From an uncultured Alphaproteobacteria bacterium (GTDB lineage Bacteria > Pseudomonadota > Alphaproteobacteria > HIMB59 > GCA-002718135), in NCBI GenBank assembly GCA_902591485.1, contig CACJAV010000009.1, positions 1 to 53,025 of the forward strand: a stretch of 53,025 nucleotides of DNA, in the 5' to 3' direction. Every line of letters begins with the position of its first letter. Within the stretch, counting starts at the first letter, position 1. Of this stretch, positions 1 to 11,708 are shown piece by piece. The notes below the pieces were generated by a model. It had not been told where the DNA came from and made no database searches. It saw only the letters and a list, made by a program, of their open reading frames with translations. Both the position numbers and the translations under genes were made by a program.

Positions 1-314
1 AGTATGGTCACTCTACACCTGAAGGACCATGTGAATTTATTAATTTAAGATTAATAGCCTTGGGCCAAATAGAAAAGTCAGGCTCTATAAAAAGTGCTAG
101 TGAGGATACAGGAATTGTTGAAACCAAAAGAGAAGTTATCTTTAATCAACAACCTCACCAAACTGATGTATTCAATAGGCAAAAAATTAAGACAAATAAA
201 AATTTTAATGGGCCTGCTATTATTGAGGAATCTACTGCAACAACAATTATTCCACCAAATTACAATATTGTAAAAGATGATTTTGGAAATATTATTATTA
301 CAAAGGAAGAATAA
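1..314 (+). CDS. hyuA: Hydantoinase/oxoprolinase A subunit (HyuA), 3' end only
   Basis: The gene enters from the left edge; the open frame is read from base 3 and about 103 C-terminal residues are visible. The end has the usual HyuA/acetone-carboxylase-beta finish: a GPAIIEE segment, then TTIIPP, then a DFGNIII strand. In this family the A subunit binds ATP and acts with the B subunit to open hydantoin, N-methylhydantoin or 5-oxoproline rings in the cytoplasm. The stop overlaps the next start by one base (TAATG), so A and B are translationally coupled, as expected for a two-subunit enzyme. The ATP site lies outside the window, so the substrate class is unknown. An internal TTG at 60 is not a real start, because the frame stays open upstream of it. 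Confidence 0.88.
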   Translation, partial: YGHSTPEGPCEFINLRLIALGQIEKSGSIKSASEDTGIVETKREVIFNQQPHQTDVFNRQKIKTNKNFNGPAIIEESTATTIIPPNYNIVKDDFGNIIITKEE

Positions 315-2029
315 TGAAGAAAGCCGATCCTATAAGTACAGAAATAATAAGAAATGCTTTTATTTCTATTGCTCAAGATATGAATGCAGTTTTAATTCGC
401 AGCGCTTACACTCCAGTCATTTATGAGGGCAAAGACTGTGTTGTTGCTCTATTAGATGAAAAAGGTGAAGTGCTGGGACAATCATCAGGACTTCCTCTCT
501 TTTTAGGAAATTTACAGGTTTGCGTTCAAGAAACAGCAAAGATGTATGGCTGGGATTATTTTAAAGAAGGAGATATTTTCTTTGTAAATGACTCCTTTTT
601 TACAGGAACCCATCTCAATGACATAACTATATTTGCTCCTATTTTTTGGAATGGTAACTTGGCAGGTTTTTCAGCAAGTAGAGCACATTGGTTAGATGTA
701 GGAGGAAAAGATCCCGGCGGATCAATGGACTCAACAAATATCTATCAAGAAGGTTTTAGATGGCCTGTCACAAGACTCTATGAAAATAATCAGCCAAGAA
801 AAGAAATAATAGAATTTTTAAGAATTAATGGAAGATTTGGTTACTCACTCATAGGAGATATGAATGCACAAATTGCAGCAGGTAAAACTGGTGAAAAAAG
901 ATTTCAAGGTATACTTGATCGATTTGGAATAGATTTAGTGCGATCTGCAAGAGATGAAATTTTCAGGCAGTCAGAAGAGTTAGAAAGAGAAGCTGTTAAA
1001 AAAATAAAAAATGGAACTTACTATGCTGATGGTTTCTTAGATGATGATGGTCTTGGAAGTGATCCCGTAAAAATAAATATGAAAGTCATTGTTGAAGATG
1101 AAAAAATTACTATTGATTTAGATGGATCAGCAAATCAAACTCAAGGTCCAGTTAACTGTGGCTTCGCCCAAACTATTTCAGCCTGTAGAGTTGCTTTTAA
1201 ATTATTAATTAATCCCAAAAGACCTGTTGATGGAGGCACATTCAAAACGCTTGATGTTACTGCGCCAAAAGGTTCAATATTTAAAGCTGAAGAACCTGCT
1301 GCTTGCCAATGGTATTTTTCAAGTTTAGGATTATTAATTGATGCTTTTGTCAAAGCGCTTTCAACTTCAACAAAAGAACTCTCTGCTGCAGCTCATTATG
1401 GTGACTCAATGGTAATTTTTATAGGAGGTGTTGATCCTAGAAATAATTTTCCTTTTTTATCTGTCGAACCAACCTGTGGTGGGTGGGGAGGTTTTGAAGG
1501 ATCTGATGGAGCAGATGCATTAATCAACAATGTAAATGGAGGATTTAAGGATCTTCCAATTGAGGTTTTTGAAAGTAAATACCCTGTGTCTATTTTTAAC
1601 TATGGATTTAGAGAAAATTCTGGTGGACTTGGTAAATTTAGAGGGGGACTTGGTCTATATAGAGAGTATACAATAAACACTGATGGATTTGTATCATTGT
1701 GGTTTGAAAGATCGGTCACACCAGCTTGGGGCTTATTTGGTGGTAAAGATGGTTTACCTCCAAACGTCAATATAAAAATACCAAATGAAGAAGAAAAAAA
1801 TTTATTAAAAGCCAACGGATTACAAATCAAGAAGGGCACAGTTCTTACAACTTACACTGGTGGTGGGGGAGGTTTTGAAGAACCTTTAGAACGAGATCCA
1901 GAAGATGTATTAAAAGATGTAAAAAATAGATACGTGACAATTGAAAAAGCAAAAGAAAATTACAAAGTATCTATAACAGCCGATTTAGAAATTGATGAAA
2001 ACGCAACCGCAAAACTAAGAAACAAATAA
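314..2029 (+). CDS. hyuB: Hydantoinase/oxoprolinase B subunit (HyuB family)
   Basis: A full-length 571-residue HyuB-family subunit, close to the usual 550-600. The N-terminus (DPISTEIIRNAF, then IRSAYTPVIYEGKDC) and the central RPVDGGTF...VTAPKGS segment are family hallmarks, followed by Gly-rich loops near the C-terminus (TYTGGGGGFEEP). Together with HyuA it would catalyse ATP-dependent hydrolysis of a cyclic amide. The ATG at 314 overlaps the hyuA stop and has a GAAGAA purine run just upstream. Next to it are a GAF-like protein, an M24 enzyme and an enolase-superfamily enzyme, which suggests a multi-step degradation route. Members of this family vary in substrate (N-methylhydantoin, hydantoin, 5-oxoproline, acetophenone-type carboxylation), so the family is firm and the substrate is not. 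Confidence 0.93.
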   Translation: MKKADPISTEIIRNAFISIAQDMNAVLIRSAYTPVIYEGKDCVVALLDEKGEVLGQSSGLPLFLGNLQVCVQETAKMYGWDYFKEGDIFFVNDSFFTGTHLNDITIFAPIFWNGNLAGFSASRAHWLDVGGKDPGGSMDSTNIYQEGFRWPVTRLYENNQPRKEIIEFLRINGRFGYSLIGDMNAQIAAGKTGEKRFQGILDRFGIDLVRSARDEIFRQSEELEREAVKKIKNGTYYADGFLDDDGLGSDPVKINMKVIVEDEKITIDLDGSANQTQGPVNCGFAQTISACRVAFKLLINPKRPVDGGTFKTLDVTAPKGSIFKAEEPAACQWYFSSLGLLIDAFVKALSTSTKELSAAAHYGDSMVIFIGGVDPRNNFPFLSVEPTCGGWGGFEGSDGADALINNVNGGFKDLPIEVFESKYPVSIFNYGFRENSGGLGKFRGGLGLYREYTINTDGFVSLWFERSVTPAWGLFGGKDGLPPNVNIKIPNEEEKNLLKANGLQIKKGTVLTTYTGGGGGFEEPLERDPEDVLKDVKNRYVTIEKAKENYKVSITADLEIDENATAKLRNK

Positions 2030-2036
2030 AGTCTTA

Positions 2037-2534
2037 GTGTTAAAAACAAATCTTAAATTAATAAAAGATATAAAAACAGATGATGTAAAAATCTTTTGTA
2101 AAAAAATTGATAAAATTATTAAATCATTGATAGGCCATAAGCTAATAACCTTCACTGTTATTGATAATAAACAAAAGTTTTGTGAAAGAATTTATTCAAA
2201 TAATAATAAAATTTATCCAATTCTAGGACAAAAGAAGATGCCAAAGAATATTTGGTCAGAAAAAGTACTTAAAAATAAAAAACATTTTTTATGCAAAAAT
2301 AAAAAAGATATAAAAAAGATATTTTACGACTATGAAACAATTTTTTCTTTAGGTTGTGGCTCTATTATTAATTTATTAGTATTGTTTAAAAAGAAACCAA
2401 TTGGAACTATTAATATTTTACATAAAGAGAATCACTTCAAACAAAAAGATTTAAAAAAAATTGACTATCTCACAACATATTTAATTCCTTACTTCTTAGA
2501 TCATCAAAAAATAATGGAGAGAAAAATAAAATGA
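2037..2534 (+). CDS. GAF-domain-like small protein
   Basis: A 165-residue Lys-rich soluble protein with no membrane segment. The pattern resembles a single GAF domain: a helix, a strand around LITFTVIDN, a WSEKVLKNKKHFLC helix/strand, then GCGSIINLLVLFKKKPIGTI, which looks like the typical late GAF strand pair, and a closing helix from KQKDLKKIDYL. It starts at a GTG, seven bases after hyuB, with no clear Shine-Dalgarno. Its end overlaps the M24 gene by ATGA. A ligand-sensing or regulatory role in the hydantoinase cluster is inferred from position; there is no DNA-binding domain or catalytic output domain. The GAF call rests on pattern only. Confidence 0.7.
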   Translation: MLKTNLKLIKDIKTDDVKIFCKKIDKIIKSLIGHKLITFTVIDNKQKFCERIYSNNNKIYPILGQKKMPKNIWSEKVLKNKKHFLCKNKKDIKKIFYDYETIFSLGCGSIINLLVLFKKKPIGTINILHKENHFKQKDLKKIDYLTTYLIPYFLDHQKIMERKIK

Positions 2535-3622
2535 TTGATAAATTATTAAGAATTTTAGAAAATAAAGAAAATGCGCTTGATGCTGTAGCTCTAGTCCCTG
2601 GTCCAAATTTTAGACATATCACAGGTGGACAATTTTTTCTTATGGAGAGACCTTTTGTAATTTTTATATCTAAATTTCATAAACCAGTTGCAGTTGTTCC
2701 AGTTTTAGAAGTGTCAAACTTTACTAAACTTAATTTTGATGCAGATATAATTGAATGGCAAGATAATGATGGATTTCAACATGCATTTGATAAGGCTCTT
2801 AAGATATTAGGTGATAATTTTGCTTTAGGAATTGAAGGACAACTAATGAGAGCATTTGAAATGCAAGCAATAACTAAAGCTTCAAAAAATGTAGATATTA
2901 AAAATGCTCATAAGATTATTAGTAAAATAAGATTACACAAAGAGGAATATGAAATTAATAACTTAACTAAAGCGGTAGAAGTTGCAGAACAAGCATTAAA
3001 AAATACTCTAGATTTTGTCAAAGAGGGATTAACAGAGGTAGAAATTAAAAGTTTCTTAATGCAACAACTATTAAAATTTGGAGCACAAGGTATTGCTTTT
3101 GAACCACTGGTTTTAGCTGGTTCAAATTCTGCACTATGCCATGGTCATTCACGACATGATTATAAGATTCAAAATGGAGATTGTTTGCTTTTTGATTTTG
3201 GTGCCACTGTAAACGGTTATCATTCTGATATTACGAGAACTTTTTTTGTGAATAGCGTATCTGAGCAAGAACGAAATATGTATGATGTTGTATTGAGAGC
3301 AAATCAAAAAGGAAGGGAACTTTCTAAACCCGGTATGTCAATGCATGATTTAGATGACAGTGTAACTAAAGTATTAGAAGCTTCAGAGTATAAAGATTTC
3401 ATAGTGCATAAAACTGGACATGGTCTTGGAATGGATGTGCATGAAGATCCATATGTAATGAGAAAGAATTATGAGTTATTGGAAAAGGGAATGGTCATCA
3501 CAATTGAACCAGGTCTTTATAAAGATACACATTTAGGTATTCGAGTAGAGGATGATGTATTAATTACAAATGAAGGCTGTAAATCTCTAACTTCATTTGA
3601 CAGAGATTTAAGGGTTATTTAA
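2531..3622 (+). CDS. M24 family metallopeptidase (Xaa-Pro aminopeptidase-like)
   Basis: A 363-residue protein with an N-terminal creatinase/prolidase-type domain (about 1-135) and a C-terminal pita-bread M24 domain (about 140-363). All five metal ligands of the peptidase class can be placed: D222 in FDFG, D233 in HSDITRTF, H297 in TGHGLG, E326 in TIEPG and E340 in RVEDD. H304 matches the second active-site histidine. It would cleave an N-terminal residue before proline or a related imino-peptide bond. Creatinases share the fold but lack the full metal set, so a peptidase or related hydrolase is more likely. It overlaps the GAF-like gene by ATGA, which ties it to the hydantoinase operon. The family is firm; the natural substrate is unknown. 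Confidence 0.9.
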   Translation: MIDKLLRILENKENALDAVALVPGPNFRHITGGQFFLMERPFVIFISKFHKPVAVVPVLEVSNFTKLNFDADIIEWQDNDGFQHAFDKALKILGDNFALGIEGQLMRAFEMQAITKASKNVDIKNAHKIISKIRLHKEEYEINNLTKAVEVAEQALKNTLDFVKEGLTEVEIKSFLMQQLLKFGAQGIAFEPLVLAGSNSALCHGHSRHDYKIQNGDCLLFDFGATVNGYHSDITRTFFVNSVSEQERNMYDVVLRANQKGRELSKPGMSMHDLDDSVTKVLEASEYKDFIVHKTGHGLGMDVHEDPYVMRKNYELLEKGMVITIEPGLYKDTHLGIRVEDDVLITNEGCKSLTSFDRDLRVI

Positions 3623-3631
3623 TCTTGCATA

Positions 3632-4735
3632 ATGAAAATTACAAATATCAAAGTATACAAAATTGATATTCCTCTAAAAGAAGGGGTATATAAGTGGGCA
3701 CACAACAATAAAGTTGAAAAATTTGATACCTCGATAATTGTTATCGAAACTGATAGCAACGTTATTGGTTTAGGTGAAGTTTGTACTTTAGGCTCATCCT
3801 ACTTACCTGCTTACTCTAAGGGAGTGCGCTCAGGAATATTAGAAATTGGACAAGCAATAATTGGTAAAGACCCAACGGATATTTCAAATATAAATATACA
3901 AATGGAAAAAAAACTAAAAGGACATCCGTACGTTAAATCACCTATTGATATGGCTTGTTGGGATATAATTGGTAAAAATTATAAAATGCCTCTCTGGAAA
4001 CTTTTAGGAGGAAAATTTGGTGAACAAATTGATTTATACAGAGCAATTTCACAAGAAAGCCCAGAACTAATGAGGCAAAAAGTAGTTGAGTATAAAAAAG
4101 AAGGATATTCTAAGTTTCAATTAAAAGTTGGTGGTGAATACAATGAAGATATAGAAAGAATTAAAAGTGTAAGTTCAGAGCTTGATCATACAAATATTTT
4201 GGTTGCTGACGCAAATACTGGCTGGAAAAGTCATGAAGCAATAAAAGTGGTAAAACAAACAGAAAGTATAGATGTTTACATTGAGCAACCTTGCGAAACA
4301 TATCGTGATTGTCTTGAAATAAGAAAAAAAACAACAAATCCTTTTATACTTGATGAAAGTATTGACTCATTAAATAATTTTTTACAAGCTTATAATGATG
4401 GAGCTATGGATATAATAAATCTTAAAATTAGTAAATTGGGAGGAATATATAAAAGCAAACAAATAAGAGATTTATGTGTAGAATTAAAAATACCGATGAC
4501 AATTGAAGACTCATGGGGTGGTGACATTGCAACAGCTGCAATTTCACATTTAGCACATAGCACACCTGAAAAATTTAGATTTTCTTCTACTGATTTTAAT
4601 AGTTATAATTCTTTAAGTTATACAGATGGTTCACCAAAAAGAATAGATGGAAAGATGCAAGCTTCAGATAGTTTTGGGTTAGGAGTTGAGCTTGATTATT
4701 CTATGTTAGGTGAGCCTGAATTTATTATTAATTAA
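3632..4735 (+). CDS. Mandelate racemase/muconate lactonizing enzyme family (enolase superfamily)
   Basis: A 367-residue enolase-superfamily enzyme with the capping domain (about 1-125) and the modified TIM barrel (about 135-360). Metal ligands are D193 (VADAN), E218 (VYIEQP) and D241 (ILDES). The second-strand lysine is K165, but the usual first lysine of the KxK motif is Q163; the sixth-strand lysine is K265 or K268 (NLKISKLGG). This lysine-lysine arrangement fits the muconate-lactonizing subgroup, which includes dipeptide epimerases, N-acylamino acid racemases, hydroxyproline-betaine epimerase and cis-3-hydroxyproline dehydratase. The overall look is nearest the last two, but that is an impression. 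It is the last gene of the cluster and converges on atpC with a 12-base gap. Confidence 0.88.
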   Translation: MKITNIKVYKIDIPLKEGVYKWAHNNKVEKFDTSIIVIETDSNVIGLGEVCTLGSSYLPAYSKGVRSGILEIGQAIIGKDPTDISNINIQMEKKLKGHPYVKSPIDMACWDIIGKNYKMPLWKLLGGKFGEQIDLYRAISQESPELMRQKVVEYKKEGYSKFQLKVGGEYNEDIERIKSVSSELDHTNILVADANTGWKSHEAIKVVKQTESIDVYIEQPCETYRDCLEIRKKTTNPFILDESIDSLNNFLQAYNDGAMDIINLKISKLGGIYKSKQIRDLCVELKIPMTIEDSWGGDIATAAISHLAHSTPEKFRFSSTDFNSYNSLSYTDGSPKRIDGKMQASDSFGLGVELDYSMLGEPEFIIN

Positions 4736-4747
4736 AATATATTAGTT

Positions 4748-5145
4748 TTAAATTTTTTCGTAGAAAGTCGAAGAAAGTGACTCTAATTTAGCTTTTGATA
4801 TTGTTAACTGTTCTTTAGCAGTTTCAGTATCTTGATTTTCTAAATTTTGTATTTCTTTTTCAATGGATGATTTTTCTAGAGAATTTATTTCATCAACACT
4901 CTCAGCAAGAACTATACATTTTTCTGGGTTTACTTCAGCAAAACCTCCAGAGACAAAAAAAGCCTTGAGTAAGTTTTTATCTTCACCATAAACCATTACT
5001 CTTCCTGGCCTTAATGAAGACATTACTTTGCTGTGTCCAGGAAGAACACCAAAATCACCATCCTTTCCTGGAACAATAATCATCCCAACCTCATCATTAA
5101 AAATGAGATTTTCAGGCGAAACTAAATCAAAAGAAATTGTTGCCA

Positions 5146-5146
<1 letters not shown>
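4748..5146 (-). CDS. atpC: ATP synthase F1 epsilon subunit
   Basis: 132 residues, normal length. The N-terminal beta-barrel domain carries the conserved GxFGVLPGH motif (here GDFGVLPGH), followed by the C-terminal helical hairpin (about 90-132). Epsilon is part of the central stalk; it couples rotation to catalysis and its C-terminal helices can inhibit ATP hydrolysis. It is the last gene of the F1 operon, and its start overlaps the atpD stop (TAATG). The stop lies 12 bases from the end of the convergent enolase-family gene, with no obvious terminator between them. Confidence 0.97.
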
Positions 5147-7475
<2,329 letters not shown>

Positions 7476-7478
7476 TAA

Positions 7479-9014
7479 TTAGTTACTCGTAAATTTTTCA
7501 ACAAGATTATCTAAAATGGATTTTAATTTATCATCATTTTCTTTTGATAATTCTTTTTCATTTGCGATAGCATCTAATAAGTCTGCATGATTAGTTCTAA
7601 TTTCGCTTAAAATTTCTGACTCAAAACGTACAACATCTCCTACAGCTACTTTATCCAAATATCCACGAACACCAGCATATATAGATATAACTTGTTCTGA
7701 TACTGTTAATGGCGAATACTGACCTTGTTTTAAAATTTCAACCAGTCTTGCACCACGATCTAGTAGTTGTTTTGTTGATGCATCTAAATCTGATGCAAAC
7801 TGAGCGAAAGCAGCCATCTCACGATACTGTGCTAACTCAAGTTTAACAGGTCCAGCAATTTTTTTCATTGCTTTTGTTTGAGCGGCAGAACCAACACGAC
7901 TAACAGACAGTCCAACGTTAATTGCAGGACGAATACCAGCAAAGAAAAGGTTTGTTTCTAAGAAAATCTGTCCATCCGTAATTGAGATTACATTTGTTGG
8001 AATATAAGCTGACAAATCACCTGCTTGTGTTTCAATAATAGGCAGAGCAGTTAAACTTCCCCCGCCATGCTCATCACTCATTTTAGCTGCTCTTTCTAAA
8101 AGACGACTGTGAATATAGAAAACGTCTCCTGGATATGCTTCACGTCCTGGAGGTCTTCTCAAAAGTAAAGACATTTGTCGGTAAGCAACTGCTTGTTTAG
8201 ATAAATCATCATACACAATAAGTGCATGCATACCATTATCTCTGAAATACTCACCCATCGTACAACCTGTGTACGCTGATAAAAATTGAAGTGGAGCAGG
8301 CTCAGAAGCAGTAGCTGATACAACGATTGTGTACTCCATTGCTCCGTTGTCTTCTAAAGTTTTAACAATTTGTGCAACTGTTGATCTTTTTTGACCAATC
8401 GCAACATAAATACAGTAGAGTTTTTCTTTTTCATTATTTGATTGATTAACTGTCTTTTGGTTAAGAATAGTATCAATAGCTACTGCTGTCTTACCTGTTT
8501 GTCTATCGCCAATAATTAACTCACGCTGACCTCTACCAACTGGAACAAGGGCATCGAGAGCTTTGATACCAGTCTGCATTGGTTCGGATACACTTTGACG
8601 AGGAATAATTCCTGGAGCTTTTAATTCAATTCTTCTTTTTTCAGATGATTGAATTGGGCCTTTTCCATCAATTGGATTTCCTAAGCCATCAACTACACGA
8701 CCTAATAATTCTTTACCAACAGGAACATCAACGATTTCTCCTGTTCTTTTAACTGTATCACCTTCTTTAATACCTGTATCATCACCGAAGATTGAAACAC
8801 CAACGTTATCCATTTCAAGGTTGAGGGCCATACCTTTGATACCGCCTGGGAATTCCACCATCTCACCAGCTTGTACTTGATCGAGACCATACACACGTGC
8901 AATACCATCTCCTACACTTAATACAGTTCCAACCTCAGCAACATCTGCTTTGGTTTCAAAATTGGCAATCTGATCTTTAATTACTGATGAAATTTCAGCT
9001 GCTTTAATTTCCAT
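7479..9014 (-). CDS. atpA: ATP synthase F1 alpha subunit
   Basis: 511 residues, normal. It has the Walker A-like loop GDRQTGKT at 169-176, the non-catalytic nucleotide site, the [16 protein letters not shown] segment and the arginine-finger region [16 protein letters not shown]. The N-terminus begins [13 protein letters not shown], the usual delta-contacting helix. Alpha alternates with beta in the F1 head. The start overlaps the atpH stop by one base (TAATG), so the two are translationally coupled. Confidence 0.99.
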   Translation of the reverse strand: MEIKAAEISSVIKDQIANFETKADVAEVGTVLSVGDGIARVYGLDQVQAGEMVEFPGGIKGMALNLEMDNVGVSIFGDDTGIKEGDTVKRTGEIVDVPVGKELLGRVVDGLGNPIDGKGPIQSSEKRRIELKAPGIIPRQSVSEPMQTGIKALDALVPVGRGQRELIIGDRQTGKTAVAIDTILNQKTVNQSNNEKEKLYCIYVAIGQKRSTVAQIVKTLEDNGAMEYTIVVSATASEPAPLQFLSAYTGCTMGEYFRDNGMHALIVYDDLSKQAVAYRQMSLLLRRPPGREAYPGDVFYIHSRLLERAAKMSDEHGGGSLTALPIIETQAGDLSAYIPTNVISITDGQIFLETNLFFAGIRPAINVGLSVSRVGSAAQTKAMKKIAGPVKLELAQYREMAAFAQFASDLDASTKQLLDRGARLVEILKQGQYSPLTVSEQVISIYAGVRGYLDKVAVGDVVRFESEILSEIRTNHADLLDAIANEKELSKENDDKLKSILDNLVEKFTSN

Positions 9015-9571
9015 TACGCCCCCTTCATTGCGATTTTAAGTTTGTTTATTTTATTGGCAAGTGATGTATCAATCATTTTTGATCCCACTTTAACAATTAA
9101 TCCACCCATAATATTTTTATCAACATCAAACGACAGTGAAAGTTTATCACCTAGGATGCTCTTTAATTGATTTGTAATATTATTTTTTTGATCATCGTTT
9201 AACTCATCTGCTGAAGTTATATCAGCAATTACATCACCTCTCTTTTGAGAATTAATATTAATAAATTGAGTTATGATTGATGCAAGGTTAGAAAATCTTT
9301 TATTTTTTTCAATAACTTTAATGAATGTATTAGTAAGCTCATTAGCATTTATTTTTTTTAATAAAGTTTCAAATATATTTTGTTTGTCGGATGAAGATAT
9401 AAGAGGGCTTTTTACAACTAAATTTAGTTCTTTGTTATCCTTCAAAATATTTTTTAGATTAGAAAGATCGTTTAAAACAGAATCAACAAGTTTTTTTTCT
9501 GCAGCCAATTCATATAGTGCAGACGCATATCGATCGGATACTAGGTCTCCAGATGCAAGTTGTGATGCCAT
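9014..9571 (-). CDS. atpH: ATP synthase F1 delta subunit
   Basis: 185 residues, typical of alphaproteobacterial delta (OSCP). It has the N-terminal helical bundle with [11 protein letters not shown] at about 13-23 and the C-terminal segment [22 protein letters not shown] that attaches the peripheral stalk. It is the first gene of atpHAGDC and is preceded by an 'AAGGAATT..' region and a 120-base leader that holds the operon's likely promoter. The gene is divergent enough that motif support is weaker than for alpha and beta, but position and ends agree. Confidence 0.96.
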   Translation of the reverse strand: MASQLASGDLVSDRYASALYELAAEKKLVDSVLNDLSNLKNILKDNKELNLVVKSPLISSSDKQNIFETLLKKINANELTNTFIKVIEKNKRFSNLASIITQFININSQKRGDVIADITSADELNDDQKNNITNQLKSILGDKLSLSFDVDKNIMGGLIVKVGSKMIDTSLANKINKLKIAMKGA

Positions 9572-9628
9572 TAAAATATTCTCCGTAAGGAATTAGTGAA
9601 AGGCTATTAACACATCAGAAAAAGTAGG

Positions 9629-9643
9629 TAAACTCCCAGTTTA
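9629..9643. promoter_or_regulatory. Dyad in the atp operon leader, next to a -35-like TTGACG
   Basis: The 120-base space between priA and atpH contains a perfect 6-base inverted repeat, TAAACT-CCC-AGTTTA. On the minus strand a TTGACG (bases 9651-9646) lies just upstream of it, in the place expected for a -35 box, but no good -10 follows at 16-18 bases (the best is a TACCTA-like hexamer). The dyad would therefore sit in the promoter spacer and could be an operator or a short leader hairpin. This rests on sequence alone. Confidence 0.3.
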
Positions 9644-9691
9644 TGCGTCAAATATGCAATTTTATATATTTCGACTTAAATTGTGAATAAA

Positions 9692-11644
9692 TTACATGAA
9701 GGTGTAGGGGTCAACGTCAATTACAACCCTCACAGTAGAGGGAATTTTGTTAGAATTGATCATTTTTTTGGTGAAAATATTCAATTTTTTCCTACTGTTA
9801 CCTTTTAGTAAAATTCTGTATCGATATTGACCTTTAAGTAAGTTGATAGGAGCCTCTACTGGGCCTAAAACAGCAACTTCATCTGAATTTTTTCTCGAAT
9901 AAACTAATTGTTGAGCACTTTTCTCAACATTTGCTTTTGATGAACCTGAAACTATAACAGCAGTCATATATCCAAAAGGAGGAATTTTGAATTGTTCTCT
10001 TTCTGCAAGAGCTTGATTAATAAAGGAGGAACGATCTCTTTTTTGTAATGATTGAATTATAGGTTGCTCAGGATAATAGGTTTGAATAATGACCTTACCT
10101 GGCTGCTGAGATCTCCCAGCTCTGCCGCTTACTTGTTGTAATATATTGTATGTCTTTTCAATAGCACGCATATCACCTCCAAATAAACCTGCATCTGCAT
10201 CAATGACTCCAACTAAAGATAGATTTGCAAAATCATATCCTTTAGCCATGATTTGCGTGGCAACAATAATATCAATTTCTTTGTTAGAAAATTGACTTAC
10301 TAATTCTTTTATCTTTTTTGGAGAATTTATAATATCACTTGACATTACACTCACTACTTTATCAGGATAAGCTTGACTAAGCTCTTCAGCAACTCGCTCA
10401 ACACCTGGCCCAATGAATTTGATTGAGTCTTTTGCTAAACATGTAGGACAATCTAAACTCATTTCTTGTATGCTACCGCATTGATGACAAAGTAATCTTT
10501 TTTTTTGCTGGTGCATTACTAACCAAGAAGAGCATTGATTGCATTGGTGTCTATAACCACACTCAACACATAAACTTAAGGGCGAATATCCCCTTCTGTT
10601 TAAAAATATTAAAGCTTGTTCTTTGTTCTCTAAACACTGATCGATTTCAGACTTGAGCATATTGGATATCCATTGATTTTTTTCTAATTTATTTTTTGAT
10701 AAATCAACTAAAGTAATTTTTGGAAGAGGAAGGCCTGAATATTGTTTGGATAAAAAAACATGATGGTATTTTTTATGATTAATATTATTTACTGTTTCCA
10801 AAGATGGAGTGGCTGAAGCTAGAATTAATTTGCTTTTTTCAAAATTAGATTTTACCACAGCTAAATCTCTTGCTTGGTAACGGATGTTATCTTCTTGCTT
10901 ATATGAAGGATCGTGTTCTTCATCAATGACTATTAAAGTTAAATTCTTAAATGGAAGAAAAAGACTTGAACGTGCACCGATGACAACACAGGGCTCCCCT
11001 GCAAAAGACTTATGCCAAATTTCCTTTCGTTTTTTTGGCGTAATTTTTGAGTGCCATACATCAATATCCATTCCAAATCTCTCTTTAAACCTGTTTTCTA
11101 ATTGTGGAGTTAAACTTATTTCTGGAACCATGATGAGTACTTGCTTTGATCTTTTAATTTCGATTTCAATAAGTTCAAAATATACTTCTGTTTTTCCAGA
11201 ACCTGTCACCCCCTCTAAAACAATTGGCTTATGTGATGTTTCTTGAATCTGGATAATCTTTTCTTTCGTTTGATACTGTTCTTCATTTAATTTAACTGAT
11301 TTAAAAGTTGGCTGATGCAAATCTTGATCTTTACGCTCATAACTTACAATATCTTTATTAATGATAAATAATTTTAAAACTGACCCAATGGGCGCCAAGG
11401 TATACTCACTCACCCACTTTAAAAATTTTATATTTAGTTCACTGAGCTGCAGCCCTTCTAAAACTGTCGTAATTTTTTTAATTGTATATTCTGGCTTTAC
11501 AACATCACTTTCCATAATCATCCCCACTTCCAGGTTTTTTCCAAAAGGAACAATTACGATTTGACCTATTTTCAATGCAGGATCATCTACCTCATAGGTA
11601 AAGATGTGATCGAAGGGCCTAGCTACAATAATGTTATAATACAT
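9692..11644 (-). CDS. priA: Primosomal replication-restart helicase PriA
   Basis: 650 residues, somewhat short for PriA (about 700-730). It has an N-terminal 3'-DNA-binding domain (1-100), Walker A GVTGSGKT at 145-152, a DEEH box at 241-244, and then four CxxC pairs (CVEC, CNQC, CHQC, CPTC) that form the two zinc sites inside the helicase core. The late QVSGRAGR motif is helicase motif VI. PriA reloads the replisome at stalled forks. It lies downstream of the atp operon promoter and is divergent from the transaldolase gene across only 64 bases. PriA next to tal and DUF484 is a common alphaproteobacterial neighbourhood. Confidence 0.97.
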   Translation of the reverse strand: MYYNIIVARPFDHIFTYEVDDPALKIGQIVIVPFGKNLEVGMIMESDVVKPEYTIKKITTVLEGLQLSELNIKFLKWVSEYTLAPIGSVLKLFIINKDIVSYERKDQDLHQPTFKSVKLNEEQYQTKEKIIQIQETSHKPIVLEGVTGSGKTEVYFELIEIEIKRSKQVLIMVPEISLTPQLENRFKERFGMDIDVWHSKITPKKRKEIWHKSFAGEPCVVIGARSSLFLPFKNLTLIVIDEEHDPSYKQEDNIRYQARDLAVVKSNFEKSKLILASATPSLETVNNINHKKYHHVFLSKQYSGLPLPKITLVDLSKNKLEKNQWISNMLKSEIDQCLENKEQALIFLNRRGYSPLSLCVECGYRHQCNQCSSWLVMHQQKKRLLCHQCGSIQEMSLDCPTCLAKDSIKFIGPGVERVAEELSQAYPDKVVSVMSSDIINSPKKIKELVSQFSNKEIDIIVATQIMAKGYDFANLSLVGVIDADAGLFGGDMRAIEKTYNILQQVSGRAGRSQQPGKVIIQTYYPEQPIIQSLQKRDRSSFINQALAEREQFKIPPFGYMTAVIVSGSSKANVEKSAQQLVYSRKNSDEVAVLGPVEAPINLLKGQYRYRILLKGNSRKKLNIFTKKMINSNKIPSTVRVVIDVDPYTFM

Positions 11645-11708
11645 ATTCGATAATAAATTTTTATATTCTTAACTTTTTAAATATCACTTATATGATATAC
11701 AACAATCA

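Noticed and set aside
2531-3622. Creatinase, which would fit an N-methylhydantoin pathway
   Set aside because: All five peptidase metal ligands (D222, D233, H297, E326, E340) are present, which creatinases lack.
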